Shown one piece after another: positions 1-8,108 of a DNA stretch of 64,000 nucleotides. This DNA comes from Mycolicibacterium sp. YH-1 (lineage in GTDB: Bacteria > Actinomycetota > Actinomycetes > Mycobacteriales > Mycobacteriaceae). Location: the NCBI RefSeq assembly GCF_022557175.1, contig NZ_CP092915.1:6200001-6264000 (forward strand), written 5' to 3'. The notes beneath the pieces were generated by a model, which was given only the letters and a program-made list of their open reading frames with translations, did not search any database and was not told the origin of the DNA. The first letter of the stretch is position 1. Each line of letters opens with the position of its first letter. The position numbers and the translations under genes are program-made.

Positions 1-1140
1 GGCCAGATCATCAGCAATGGACTCGGGTACGCCGAGCAGTACGTGACCGCTATGACGGGATTCGTCAAGGGGATGGCGGAGTGGGCCACCGGGACCAGCG
101 CGGACCCATACGGGACCCTGCCGGCGGCGCTGAGAGAGGCCGCCAACGCGCTCAAGACGGGCAACATCGAAGGCGCCGTGCAGGCGCTCAACATGTCTTT
201 CGTCGTGATGTTCCTCAGTGGCCCCATCAGCTTGATGAGCCTGTTGGAAATCCCGGTGAGCATCTCGAAGAACGTCACGGCAGCACTCGAGGCGGTCAAC
301 TCGCAGGTGATGTGGCTCGGACTGGGCTTCCTGCAGAACACCCTGGGCGTCACCACCGCGATGGGGAACAGCGCCCAGGCGATCTTGGACGCGATCCGCG
401 TCGGCGACCTGGCGGGGGCAGTGAACGAGGCCATCGGCGCACCCGCCAAGGTCCTCGACACGCTGATCAACGGGCTTGCAGGCACCTCTCTGCCGGGGCT
501 CATTTCCCATGGCCAAAATGGCGGCGTCCCCGGCCTGCTCTACACGCTGTTGGTGAGTGTGCCCCGGGCAATCGCGGCGGCAATCAAGCCTCCGGCACCG
601 CCATCGCTGGCCGACGTTGCCTCGCTACCCGAAGCGACCGCAACGCTGGTCTCCTTGGAGGCCGCACCGGCCCCGGCCGTCGAGGCACCCAAGGTCGAGG
701 TGGAGCCGGGATCCGCAACACCCGCGCCGGAGACGACCGTGGACACGCCCGCCACGACTCCAGTAGTCGAGGTGACCGCCCCCGAGGTCGCACCGGAACC
801 CACAACGCCCATCGAGGCGGAGGTCCCGGTCAACGCCACGGAACCGGTGTTGACCGAGCCGAGCACGACGGCACCGACCGAGGGTGAGACCACCGATCCC
901 GACACCACCGTCACGCCCGTCGATACCAAGGACGGCAACAAGGTGGTGCCCGTCGTCAAGGCCGGGGCCAACAAGACCTCCGGCGACCGGACCCAGGCGG
1001 GGCTCAACGCCCTCAGCGATCAGGTCGGGGCCGCGGCCAAGAACTTCGGCGACGGCATCAAGAAGGCCCTCGGCGGAAACCGCAGCACCTCCAGCTCGAG
1101 CAGCAGCACCGGCAGCGACGCCGGCGGCAGCAACGAGTAA
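1..1140 (+). CDS. Exported Pro/Thr-rich paralog family protein, 5' truncated by window
   Basis: The frame is open from base 1, so the start and any signal peptide lie outside the window; 379 codons remain. The first half is Ala/Leu/Ile-rich with amphipathic or hydrophobic stretches. From about residue 195 it becomes a Pro/Thr/Val/Glu-rich low-complexity tail containing TPVDTKDGNKVVPVVKAGAN, followed by a short Lys/Gly segment (DGIKKALGG) and a Ser-rich end. The same layout and nearly the same C-terminus occur in the next gene (1731-3152), and a more distant copy is at 32652-34073. A strong hairpin terminator follows. No enzymatic motif is visible; it is probably a cell-envelope or secreted protein of a mycobacterial lineage-specific family. 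Function unknown. Confidence 0.7.
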   Translation, partial: GQIISNGLGYAEQYVTAMTGFVKGMAEWATGTSADPYGTLPAALREAANALKTGNIEGAVQALNMSFVVMFLSGPISLMSLLEIPVSISKNVTAALEAVNSQVMWLGLGFLQNTLGVTTAMGNSAQAILDAIRVGDLAGAVNEAIGAPAKVLDTLINGLAGTSLPGLISHGQNGGVPGLLYTLLVSVPRAIAAAIKPPAPPSLADVASLPEATATLVSLEAAPAPAVEAPKVEVEPGSATPAPETTVDTPATTPVVEVTAPEVAPEPTTPIEAEVPVNATEPVLTEPSTTAPTEGETTDPDTTVTPVDTKDGNKVVPVVKAGANKTSGDRTQAGLNALSDQVGAAAKNFGDGIKKALGGNRSTSSSSSSTGSDAGGSNE

Positions 1141-1160
1141 CCGCACCAACTAAACCCGCG

Positions 1161-1191
1161 GGCCCCCTCCTTCCACCAGAAGGAGGGGGCC
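1161..1191 (+). terminator. Intrinsic terminator after first paralog
   Basis: Perfect 12-bp stem (1161-1172 with 1180-1191) and a 7-nt loop, 20 bp after the stop codon at 1140, followed by a short T-containing run. The stem core GGCCCCCTCC recurs in the terminators after the other two paralogs. Confidence 0.8.
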
Positions 1192-1730
1192 TTCGGTTTA
1201 AGTGCCGAGAGCCATGTCGGTGCCAGGTGTCGCAACTGAATCCGTAGATTCTTTGAGTGGCCGGGTCTGCCAGTTCGTTGCAGGATTCGCCTGACCGGTA
1301 CGAGCTGTTGAATCGCAGGACCACCCTCACCGGACCATGCTCGCAACGTGCAGTCGCCGGCATGGCACAGGTTGACCGGGACGCCACGCGCGAGCCCGAA
1401 GGCCCGCGCGCGAATCCAGTGTTTCGATAGCGAACGAACATTACCGCTGAGTAACCTAACCGCCCTTACGGCACAGCGGGCCCGCTGGCAACGCAATGGC
1501 GACGCGCGTCAAAATTTTGCCGCATACGCAATCATTTGAGTGTCGACACCTCAAGGCAGCGCCGTTGCGACGGCACTGAACAGGATGTTTCCGAATCCGG
1601 TCTCCAAATTTGCCGGGATGGCGTGGCCTTTGACACCCGTCAAACGAGGTTTCCAATTTTGCGGACGGACGAACTTACTCCTGGGTAACGTCTGCGCCGT
1701 CGTATTTACGGCCCCGTAAAAGGAGATCCA
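1192..1730. other. Non-coding upstream region of second paralog
   Basis: About 540 bp without a convincing gene and visibly less GC-rich than its surroundings. It holds an imperfect palindrome at 1536-1554 (TTGAG-TGTCGACA-C-CTCAA), three AT-rich elements of the form AATTTTGC/AAATTTGCC near 1512-1520, 1605-1613 and 1655-1663 (the latter two inside an approximate 18-bp direct repeat about 50 bp apart), and a 7-bp hairpin TTTACGG-CC-CCGTAAA at 1705-1720 directly before the ribosome binding site AGGAG (1721-1725). The hairpin could affect initiation. No assigned regulator. Confidence 0.45.
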
Positions 1731-3152
1731 ATGCATGTTGCTGCCCGGCCCTATCTGGCTGCGGGTGTGGCGCTGGTGGGCGCCAGTGCCCTCGCACTCA
1801 GTCCCATCGCTCCGATCCCGGATATCCAGCTTCCGGAGATGCACGCCTCGTCCGCAGCGGTGGAACTCTCGGCGCTGACCAACCCCCTCGAACTGTGGGG
1901 ACAGGTCATCACGACTGCGTCTCAGAATGTGGGCAGCCAGTTCCAGACGTGGCTCGAGGACCCCGCCCCGATCCTCAGGCAGATCATCGCCAACCAGCTG
2001 TACAGCGCAAATGTCCTGATCACCACGATGCAAGGGCTGGGCGACGCCTACGCCTCGGCGCTGTCCCCCAACAATCCGTTCGGCGCGCCAGCGACAATTC
2101 AGCAGGCGTTCGGTCAGATCGCGGCCGGGCAGGTCGAAGCCGGGATCCTCACCCTCTCATCGCTCGGCTTGGTTCTCGGACTACCGCTGATCAGCGCCAG
2201 CTTCCCCATTGCGGGCGTTCTCGCTCAGCCGTTCACGAACCTCGGGAAGCTGGTCAACATCATCCCGTCGGTGTTGCCGGCGGTGCTGCTGTATGGGGTG
2301 ATCGGCCCGATGAACTCGTCGCTCGTTGCCACTGGTCACGTCATTGACAGCCTCGGGAGCGCCCTACGCACCGGCGATCTGGCAGGTTTCGTGAACGCCA
2401 TGGTGAACGCCCCGGCCACGGTCACCGGCGCATTCCTCAACGGATTCGTCTCCGGCGGCTTCGACCAGGGCGGTTTCCTCGGTAACAGTGGCGGCGCCGC
2501 GTTCTCCGCTGTCGGCGCCATACTGGGCGCGATAAAAACCATTGCCAACGCGATCGCGACACCCGGTGCGGATCGCGACAATCTGTTGGGCAACTTGTCT
2601 GGGCTGTCGGCCTTTGGATTGAGCACCACGACCGCCGAGACGTCCGCAACGGACGTGAGTGCCACGCCGAGTCTCACCGCCGCGCTGGTGTCGCTGAACG
2701 GAACGCCGCAGAAGGACACCGTCTCGGCCTCGACTGCCACCGCCCCCGTGGAGACCGCGACCGAGCCCACCGTGGACACTCCCGCCACCGCTCCGGTCGT
2801 CGAGGTGACCACTCCGGAGGTCACACCGGAACCGGCAACACCGATCGAGGCGGAAACTCCGGCCGTCACGGAAACTGTGCCATCCGAGGCGAACCCGGCC
2901 GCACCGGCCGACGGTGAAGCCACTGACCCTGACACCACCGTCACGCCTGTCGATACCAAAGACGGCAACAAGGTGGTGCCTGTCGTCAAGGCCGGGGCCA
3001 ACAACAAGTCCGGCGATCAGACTCAGGCAGGCCTCAAGGCCCTCGGCGATCAGGTCGGGGCCGCGGCGAAGAACTTCGGCGACGGGATCAAGAAGGCCCT
3101 CGGCGGCGACCGCAGCACCTCCAGCGCCACCTCGAGCAGCAGCACCAGCTAG
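1731..3152 (+). CDS. Exported Pro/Thr-rich paralog family protein
   Basis: 473 residues. The ATG at 1731 is preceded by AAAGGAGA at a 5-6 nt spacing. The N-terminus (MHVAARPYLAAGVALVGASA) is a signal-peptide-like or membrane-anchor segment, followed by alternating hydrophobic helices to about residue 310. A Pro/Thr/Glu/Val-rich tail from about residue 330 carries the same TPVDTKDGNKVVPVV motif and Ser-rich end as the preceding gene. The 3' ends of the two genes are nearly identical at nucleotide level, pointing to duplication or gene conversion. N-terminal similarity to the gene at 32652 (VA-RP-LA-G-LV-ASAL-SPI) defines one family. No enzyme motif seen. Probably a mycobacterial envelope or secreted protein; function unknown. 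Confidence 0.85.
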   Translation: MHVAARPYLAAGVALVGASALALSPIAPIPDIQLPEMHASSAAVELSALTNPLELWGQVITTASQNVGSQFQTWLEDPAPILRQIIANQLYSANVLITTMQGLGDAYASALSPNNPFGAPATIQQAFGQIAAGQVEAGILTLSSLGLVLGLPLISASFPIAGVLAQPFTNLGKLVNIIPSVLPAVLLYGVIGPMNSSLVATGHVIDSLGSALRTGDLAGFVNAMVNAPATVTGAFLNGFVSGGFDQGGFLGNSGGAAFSAVGAILGAIKTIANAIATPGADRDNLLGNLSGLSAFGLSTTTAETSATDVSATPSLTAALVSLNGTPQKDTVSASTATAPVETATEPTVDTPATAPVVEVTTPEVTPEPATPIEAETPAVTETVPSEANPAAPADGEATDPDTTVTPVDTKDGNKVVPVVKAGANNKSGDQTQAGLKALGDQVGAAAKNFGDGIKKALGGDRSTSSATSSSSTS

Positions 3153-3159
3153 TCAGGCA

Positions 3160-3188
3160 GGCCCCTCCTTCAGCCAGAAGGAGGGGCC
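3160..3188 (+). terminator. Intrinsic terminator after second paralog
   Basis: Perfect 11-bp stem (3160-3170 with 3178-3188), 7-nt loop, then TTTCT. It starts 8 bp after the stop codon. The loop (CAGCCAG) and stem resemble the 1161-1191 terminator, consistent with duplication including the 3' flank. Confidence 0.85.
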
Positions 3189-3240
3189 TTTCTGCGAGAT
3201 CCTCCCACCCAGAGTCCTTGCGCTGGGCAATAATGCCGCG

Positions 3241-4992
3241 GTGGAATTGACACCTGAGCTGCGGCCGCTCGCGCAACGCCTGTGGGACGACGCCCGGCGC
3301 CGGCCGACGCACCTGCGCCCCGGCGCACTTCCCGGACCGTTGCGCGCGCTGGCGATCGTCAGCTGGATCGGCGCGGCGGTCATGTCGGCGTTCGGCTTCA
3401 TTCCGGGGCTCTTCGCCTTCGAGGAACACTCACTGTTCGACGGCGAACTGGTCTTCAAGTACTCGCCGACCTGGCCTCTGCTGTGCGGTATCGCCATTGG
3501 TTCCGGCATCGCGGCCGTCGGCTATGTCTTTACGGCCACCAGCGAGAACGCCCCGCGCCACCACGCCGCCCTGGCCTGGTGCGCCGGTATCGCCACTCCG
3601 CTGATCCCCATCCTGTCCCTGGCGATCAACCGCTCATGGCAGGCGATTCCGGCGGCCGCCTCATGGCTGGCCGCCGCCAGCATCGTGATCACCTGCCTCC
3701 ACGTCCGCCACCGGCCCGCCGGACCGTGGCTCAGCATTCTGCTCGCCTGCTTGGTCGCGGCACCGTGGATCCCCTCCATTTACGCGAACATCACGTTCGG
3801 ACGCGCCCTGAACGCCGACGTGCCAGCAGATCCCAACGATCTGCTCACCATGCTCCTCGCCAACATCCCCACCCAGACCTACGTCTTCGGCATATCGCTC
3901 GCATTCGTCGCCGCCATGGCGACCGGCGGCGTGGCGCTCGCCGCGCACTCGCGGTCCGCCATCGCTCATCACGTCTCCCGACACCGCGCGGGGTGGGGTT
4001 TCACAGCCGTCCTGTGCGTGATCGCCGTCGTCATCATCGTGCTCGAGGTCAACAACGTCGCCGACATCTCCTCCGGCTTCCTTGAGGGCTACTGGACACC
4101 CGGCCACTGGGCCACCTGGCCGCACGCCATCATCGTCGCGGTCGCGATCGCTTACGTGACGCAGCGGTCGTTCCAGTCACCGCTGAGCCAACGTGGTGAT
4201 GTGGCAACGACATTGGCCATCGGTGTCAGCGCCCTGTCAAATCAGATTCTCATCGGCGTCTTGACGATCGTGAACCTGGTCGCGAACGCGATCACCGGAC
4301 CGGAAGGTGACGCCATCCAGCCGTCCATCGAACTCAGCCTCGTCATCATGTGGGGGGCACTGCTTGTACTGGTACCCGTCGCGCTACGAGCGCGGTGGCG
4401 TGGCACGGTCGGGCAGCTGGTCGCCAGGGTGGGCTTGCTGTTCCTGGTGCCTATGTACATCGCCCTGACAGCCGAACAGCTGGGCTTCGTCAGGGCCGTC
4501 CCGTTTTGGTCGAAACCATCCCAGATCGTCATATGCCTCACCGTCATCGGCTGTGTTGCAACGGTCTTGGGCCTGTTTCGTCGACCGACACTGTTCTCGG
4601 CGGAGATGACGAACCGGTTGGTGCTCATTCCGCTGCTGATCGTCGTCGGAGCGTCCTGGCTGCCCAACGTCATCGCAGCCCCGCTGGCGCCGATCATCGC
4701 AGTCACGGCCGCACTGTTCGCGCTGCTGTGGGCGATACCGCCGGACTCCGGACGTGCGCACACCGGCGTCGTCCTCACGGTGTCGGCACAGTTGTTGCTG
4801 GTGGCTGCCGCCGCTGGGATCGTCACCACCTATCCGGACTTATCGGCTGGCGACACGACGTTCGCGCTGCTGCTCTTCGCCGTTCCGTTGAGTGCCCTGC
4901 TGTGCGCCAATGTGAGGCCCGCCGAGGAACCGACCTCCGACGAGCCGGATGAAATGCCCGAAGAAGCGCCGCCACCAATGACGATGGTCTAG
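3241..4992 (+). CDS. Polytopic integral membrane protein of unknown function
   Basis: 583 residues from the GTG at 3241 (V-E-L-T-P-E-L-R-P-L); the frame is open further upstream but runs through the previous gene's terminator, so the internal GTG is preferred. After a short basic N-terminal segment (about residues 1-35) there are many hydrophobic helices, roughly 12-14, and a short acidic, Pro-rich cytoplasmic-looking tail (TSDEPDEMPEEAPPP). No transporter signature, catalytic motif or nucleotide-binding motif is visible. The TAG stop overlaps the TAG stop of the convergent gene at 4989-5501 by 3 bp. Resembles mycobacterial proteins filed only as domains of unknown function; no function proposed. 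Confidence 0.8.
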   Translation: MELTPELRPLAQRLWDDARRRPTHLRPGALPGPLRALAIVSWIGAAVMSAFGFIPGLFAFEEHSLFDGELVFKYSPTWPLLCGIAIGSGIAAVGYVFTATSENAPRHHAALAWCAGIATPLIPILSLAINRSWQAIPAAASWLAAASIVITCLHVRHRPAGPWLSILLACLVAAPWIPSIYANITFGRALNADVPADPNDLLTMLLANIPTQTYVFGISLAFVAAMATGGVALAAHSRSAIAHHVSRHRAGWGFTAVLCVIAVVIIVLEVNNVADISSGFLEGYWTPGHWATWPHAIIVAVAIAYVTQRSFQSPLSQRGDVATTLAIGVSALSNQILIGVLTIVNLVANAITGPEGDAIQPSIELSLVIMWGALLVLVPVALRARWRGTVGQLVARVGLLFLVPMYIALTAEQLGFVRAVPFWSKPSQIVICLTVIGCVATVLGLFRRPTLFSAEMTNRLVLIPLLIVVGASWLPNVIAAPLAPIIAVTAALFALLWAIPPDSGRAHTGVVLTVSAQLLLVAAAAGIVTTYPDLSAGDTTFALLLFAVPLSALLCANVRPAEEPTSDEPDEMPEEAPPPMTMV

Positions 4993-5501
4993 GTACCCGC
5001 CGCGGCGGCGCTGATCTGCGCTCCGACGCTGGCATCGTCGATTTCGAATTGCGCCAGTAGGGTTTTCAAAGTCACGGTGTGCTCCGCCGCCAGCTGACGA
5101 ACGTGCATGTCGTTAGTCGGGCTGATCTTCGCGTAACCGGCGAGAGGGCTGCCGGGCACCAGGCTCACAGTCCCGTTGTCTGCCACCCCCCACCCCTGCC
5201 CCTCGAGTTTGGCCACGCTGTCCAAGACCTGCGAGCGACTGTTCGTCAAGCGGGACATCGCCTGGCCGAGCGCCTCTCGCAGTCTGTCCAACGCGGCTGC
5301 GAGTCGTTCCAACTGCCCTACGATCTGATCGCTGCGTTTCTGCGCCGCGTCCCCGGCGTTCCCGATGACGGCAGTCTCGAGGTCCTGCTTCTTCTGCGTC
5401 ATGAGCGAAACGAATGTAGTGGCGGCGCGCTCCTGCACGATCGCGAGCTTCGCCTCAATCCACTTCGTGTCGGTCGCCTCGACCTGACTGATCGTGATCA
5501 T
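4989..5501 (-). CDS. ESX/type VII-associated helical protein, partner of EspC-like gene
   Basis: 170 residues, ATG at 5501-5499. The protein is strongly alpha-helical with long heptad-like stretches (KRSDQIVGQLERLAAALDRL), then a compact C-terminal half rich in Ala. It lies 6 bp downstream of the EspC-like gene (5508-5813) on the same strand, so the two are almost certainly co-transcribed. Small helical proteins adjacent to EspC/WXG100-like partners are commonly heterodimeric ESX substrates in mycobacteria; that role is inferred from layout and composition. It has no signal peptide or catalytic motif. Its stop overlaps the convergent membrane-protein stop. Confidence 0.6.
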   Translation of the reverse strand: MITISQVEATDTKWIEAKLAIVQERAATTFVSLMTQKKQDLETAVIGNAGDAAQKRSDQIVGQLERLAAALDRLREALGQAMSRLTNSRSQVLDSVAKLEGQGWGVADNGTVSLVPGSPLAGYAKISPTNDMHVRQLAAEHTVTLKTLLAQFEIDDASVGAQISAAAAGT

Positions 5502-5507
5502 CGTCGG

Positions 5508-5813
5508 CTAGAGGTTCATCGGGTCGGACAGGTTGACGGCGGCGTCGGCGTCGGTCGCCTCGTAGCGCTCCGCGGCCAGTTTGAGGGCCGCGGTCTGCTT
5601 GTTCATATCGCGGACTACGTCGTCGATGAGGGCGTCGAAGGCTTCCCCCGCGACGACACACGCGTCGGCGGTGTTTAAGCCGGCCAGCGCGCTCGGCGCA
5701 CTTCCGAGGTCCTCACCCAGCCTTGTCGCTGCCGTCTGATCGGCAATTTCCTGCTGCGTGCGCGAGAGTCGCCGCAACTCGTCGGGATCGAACTTCAAGG
5801 GGCGAGCGGGCAC
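5508..5813 (-). CDS. EspC-like (DUF2580-type) type VII secretion substrate
   Basis: 101 residues from a GTG start at 5813-5811 (V-P-A-R-P-L-K-F-D-P). Size, helix-turn-helix hairpin character, lack of an N-terminal signal peptide and a late R-Y-E-A-T-D segment fitting the YxxxD/E general type VII secretion signal all match the EspC/ESX-1-associated family. It is the first gene of a two-gene unit with the 170-residue helical protein. No ESX core component (EccC, EccD, MycP) is present in the window, so export would depend on an ESX system encoded elsewhere. The family call is by pattern, not search; a WXG-type turn is not obvious. Confidence 0.6.
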   Translation of the reverse strand: MPARPLKFDPDELRRLSRTQQEIADQTAATRLGEDLGSAPSALAGLNTADACVVAGEAFDALIDDVVRDMNKQTAALKLAAERYEATDADAAVNLSDPMNL

Positions 5814-6031
5814 AGCAGTGATCCTATTCCTCGTACGTGGTCCGTCGACGCACCAAATTGCCGCACACCGAGCACACCGAGGCTGTCCCCCGATCGGTGG
5901 ACACCGGATTCACCCGGTGGCTCCACCACTTACCCGACATACATCCTCCTGGAACCGCGACATAGTTATCTCAACGCCGGAACACACCGGCAGAGAAACC
6001 AAAAGCACACCCAGACAGAAGGATTCAAGAA
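5814..6031. other. Divergent intergenic region (EspC-like / small secreted protein)
   Basis: 218 bp with no gene. It must carry the promoter of the minus-strand EspC-like pair and of the plus-strand small secreted gene. A good ribosome binding site (AGAAGGA, near 6017-6023) precedes the ATG at 6032. No clear operator was recognised. Confidence 0.4.
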
Positions 6032-6259
6032 ATGACCAGCATCGCACGCCTGATCGCCCTGCCCATCGTCTCCGCCGGCATCATCGGCGGCGCCGCCCTC
6101 GGACTGGCCGGCATGGCCAACGCCCAAACCGCACAGGCCCCCACCGGCCCCGGCTACTCCTACGCACCCGTGGTCAAGGCCCACCCCGCCCCCACCCAGA
6201 CTCCCGGCTGGCACAACCACCACGGCCCCCAGCACGTCGCCGGCCTAGCCGCCCGCTGA
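6032..6259 (+). CDS. Small secreted His/Pro-rich peptide
   Basis: 75 residues. A classical Sec signal peptide is visible (basic start, hydrophobic core GIIGGAALGLAGM, predicted cleavage ANA|QT after residue 31), giving a mature peptide of about 44 residues rich in Pro, His, Ala and Gly with several His (K-A-H, W-H-N-H-H, Q-H-V). A good upstream AGAAGGA site and a strong terminator directly downstream support a real single-gene transcript. Similar tiny exported peptides are common and uncharacterised in mycobacteria; His clustering could mean metal binding, which is speculation. Confidence 0.7.
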   Translation: MTSIARLIALPIVSAGIIGGAALGLAGMANAQTAQAPTGPGYSYAPVVKAHPAPTQTPGWHNHHGPQHVAGLAAR

Positions 6260-6276
6260 ACTCCCAGCTCTGAAAG

Positions 6277-6307
6277 CAGTGGGCCCCCTCATCGAGGGGG
6301 CCCACTG
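6277..6307. terminator. Bidirectional hairpin terminator
   Basis: Perfect 14-bp stem (6277-6290 with 6294-6307) and a 3-nt loop lying between the convergent small secreted gene and the AraC regulator. It can terminate both. Confidence 0.85.
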
Positions 6308-6334
6308 GTCTAGGAGGTGGTGGTGTCGGGTCCG

Positions 6335-7192
6335 TCAGCCGTTTCGGCGATAACCGCTCGGCGAGACACCCACCCGACGCCTGAAGGCGGTCGCGAAGTG
6401 ATTCGGCGTGGAGAACCCGACGGCGGCGCTGATCTCGGTGATGGTGAGCGAGGTACTCAGCAGCTGCGACTTGGCCCGATCGATGCGCCGGTCCAGCAGG
6501 AACTGATACGGCGTGGTGTGGAACGCGGCGGCGAACGCCTTGATGAACTTGCCAACTGACATCCCGGCAAGATCCGCGAGAGCCTCCAGCGTGATCTCCG
6601 AGTCCAGACCGTCCTCGACGAACTCGAAGAGCGCGGATCGAGTCGCGGCGTCCAGAACGTCGGGCCCCGGCCTGAGTCGAGGTTTGGGCGGGGCGTAGGT
6701 GCAGGTGTCCACAATGTGCAGGCGCAGCGACTCCGCCAGCGAGTCCCTGAGCAGCCGGGACATCCCGCCATCGCGACCGACGAGCGTGGCCAAACCCTCA
6801 GTCAGCTGATGGATGAGTGGATCGCGTTTCTTTACTCGCGGTAGTGCCGCACTGCCGACGGCTTGCGCGGGAATGGCGATCTCGCAGAATCCGGTGGGCT
6901 CGCCACCCTGGACAACCGACGTGCGCCGCTCTCCTGCGGGCACCACCCAGACATCGCCCACCTGAGGTGGTCCGCCACCCGTCGGCCCCCAGTCGATATC
7001 GGTATCCATCGATCGCAGACTGCCCTGGCGATGCACATAGATCAGGTGCCGTGAGTCGTCGAAACAACTCCAGTCGGTAGGCGTCTGAACTTGCTCGGTG
7101 TCGAACCGGAGACGCAAGCCACGCGCCGCTAGATCTTGCCGCGCCAGCACGATCCGCGGTGTCAGGGGCTGCTCACCGTCGTTGCGCGACAC
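6335..7192 (-). CDS. AraC-family transcriptional regulator
   Basis: 285 residues from GTG at 7192-7190. The C-terminal third (about residues 185-284) holds the two helix-turn-helix units of AraC/XylS proteins: ITLEALADLAGMSVGKFIKA, then ITEISAAVGFSTPNHFATAF followed by RRRVGVSPSGYRR. The N-terminal part is a probable cupin-like effector domain. It starts 9 bp downstream of the methyltransferase stop on the same strand, so the two probably form an operon with the regulator second. Target genes and effector are not evident. Confidence 0.85.
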   Translation of the reverse strand: MSRNDGEQPLTPRIVLARQDLAARGLRLRFDTEQVQTPTDWSCFDDSRHLIYVHRQGSLRSMDTDIDWGPTGGGPPQVGDVWVVPAGERRTSVVQGGEPTGFCEIAIPAQAVGSAALPRVKKRDPLIHQLTEGLATLVGRDGGMSRLLRDSLAESLRLHIVDTCTYAPPKPRLRPGPDVLDAATRSALFEFVEDGLDSEITLEALADLAGMSVGKFIKAFAAAFHTTPYQFLLDRRIDRAKSQLLSTSLTITEISAAVGFSTPNHFATAFRRRVGVSPSGYRRNG

Positions 7193-7201
7193 GGCGGAAG
7201 C

Positions 7202-8095
7202 CTACAAGCCCAGAGGGCTGTCGCCCCCAGCACAGAGAGGTACGCGCCGGCCCGCGGCGACCAATGCGGTGGAGACCACCCGCACCGAACCGTCCGGGCC
7301 CCAGTTCTGCGCAGCGCGGCGCAGCGCCGGGGCCAGTCGGTCGCGGTCGGCTGGCGTCAGCGCGGCGTAGCCCGGCATGAAGCCGTAGAGCCGATCCCTG
7401 TCGGCAACGAATGCCTCGAGCGACGGACCGGTCCAGATCACCTCGACCTCGCGAACCTCGACGTCCTCGAATCCGACCGCACCCATCGCCGTCTGCAGGA
7501 CAGCCGGCGATCGCAGCAGCGTGACACCCTCCCCGTCAGGTGGGAAAAGCGCGACCTCGGGGAACGTCGTACGCAATGCCTCCACGAGGATCGGCACCGG
7601 TCCGACCCCGCGGGGATCTGTCCAGGTGCTGATGCAGCCGTGGCCACCCGCGCGCGTGGCGCGCGCAAGCTCGCGAAGGCCTTGGCGCCAGTCCGGCAGA
7701 TTCACGACCCCGAACATCGAGAAGACCGCGTCGAAGGCACCGTCCTGTACGTCGAGTGCCTGGCCGTCCATGACCTGGGCGGTGCAGTTCGCGTAGGGGC
7801 CGAGCCGTTGCGACAGCCGGGCCACCATGGCGGGCGACAGGTCCGTCGCCCGTACCCGTGCTCCGGCCTCGGCGGCAGCCACACTGAGCCCCCCGGGACC
7901 GGCTGCAACGTCGAGGACGCTCGTACCCGATCTGACCCCGCCCACCATCGCGAAGGCCGTCGAAACGCACTGCCGTGTCAGAGGTTCAGCGGTGGCCTCA
8001 TAGAACTCGACCATTCCCGATTGCATGGCCTCGTCCACCCGACGATTCTGCACATAGCCCGCCTCGTGGAGCAAGTACGTTTGCCGTCGCGGCAA
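7202..8095 (-). CDS. Class I SAM-dependent methyltransferase
   Basis: Up to 297 residues. The SAM-binding motif I VLDVAAGPGG and following acidic residue (RATDLSPAM) and the motif IV-like region (GAFDAVFSMFGVVNLPD) place it in the class I UbiE/small-molecule methyltransferase group. The longest start is a weak TTG at 8095; a start nearer the conserved region around V-Q-N-R-R or M-Q-S-G-M is equally possible. It is followed 9 bp later by the AraC regulator. The substrate cannot be read from the sequence. Confidence 0.8.
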   Translation of the reverse strand: MPRRQTYLLHEAGYVQNRRVDEAMQSGMVEFYEATAEPLTRQCVSTAFAMVGGVRSGTSVLDVAAGPGGLSVAAAEAGARVRATDLSPAMVARLSQRLGPYANCTAQVMDGQALDVQDGAFDAVFSMFGVVNLPDWRQGLRELARATRAGGHGCISTWTDPRGVGPVPILVEALRTTFPEVALFPPDGEGVTLLRSPAVLQTAMGAVGFEDVEVREVEVIWTGPSLEAFVADRDRLYGFMPGYAALTPADRDRLAPALRRAAQNWGPDGSVRVVSTALVAAGRRVPLCAGGDSPLGL

Positions 8096-8108
8096 ATCAC
8101 CGCGTCAC

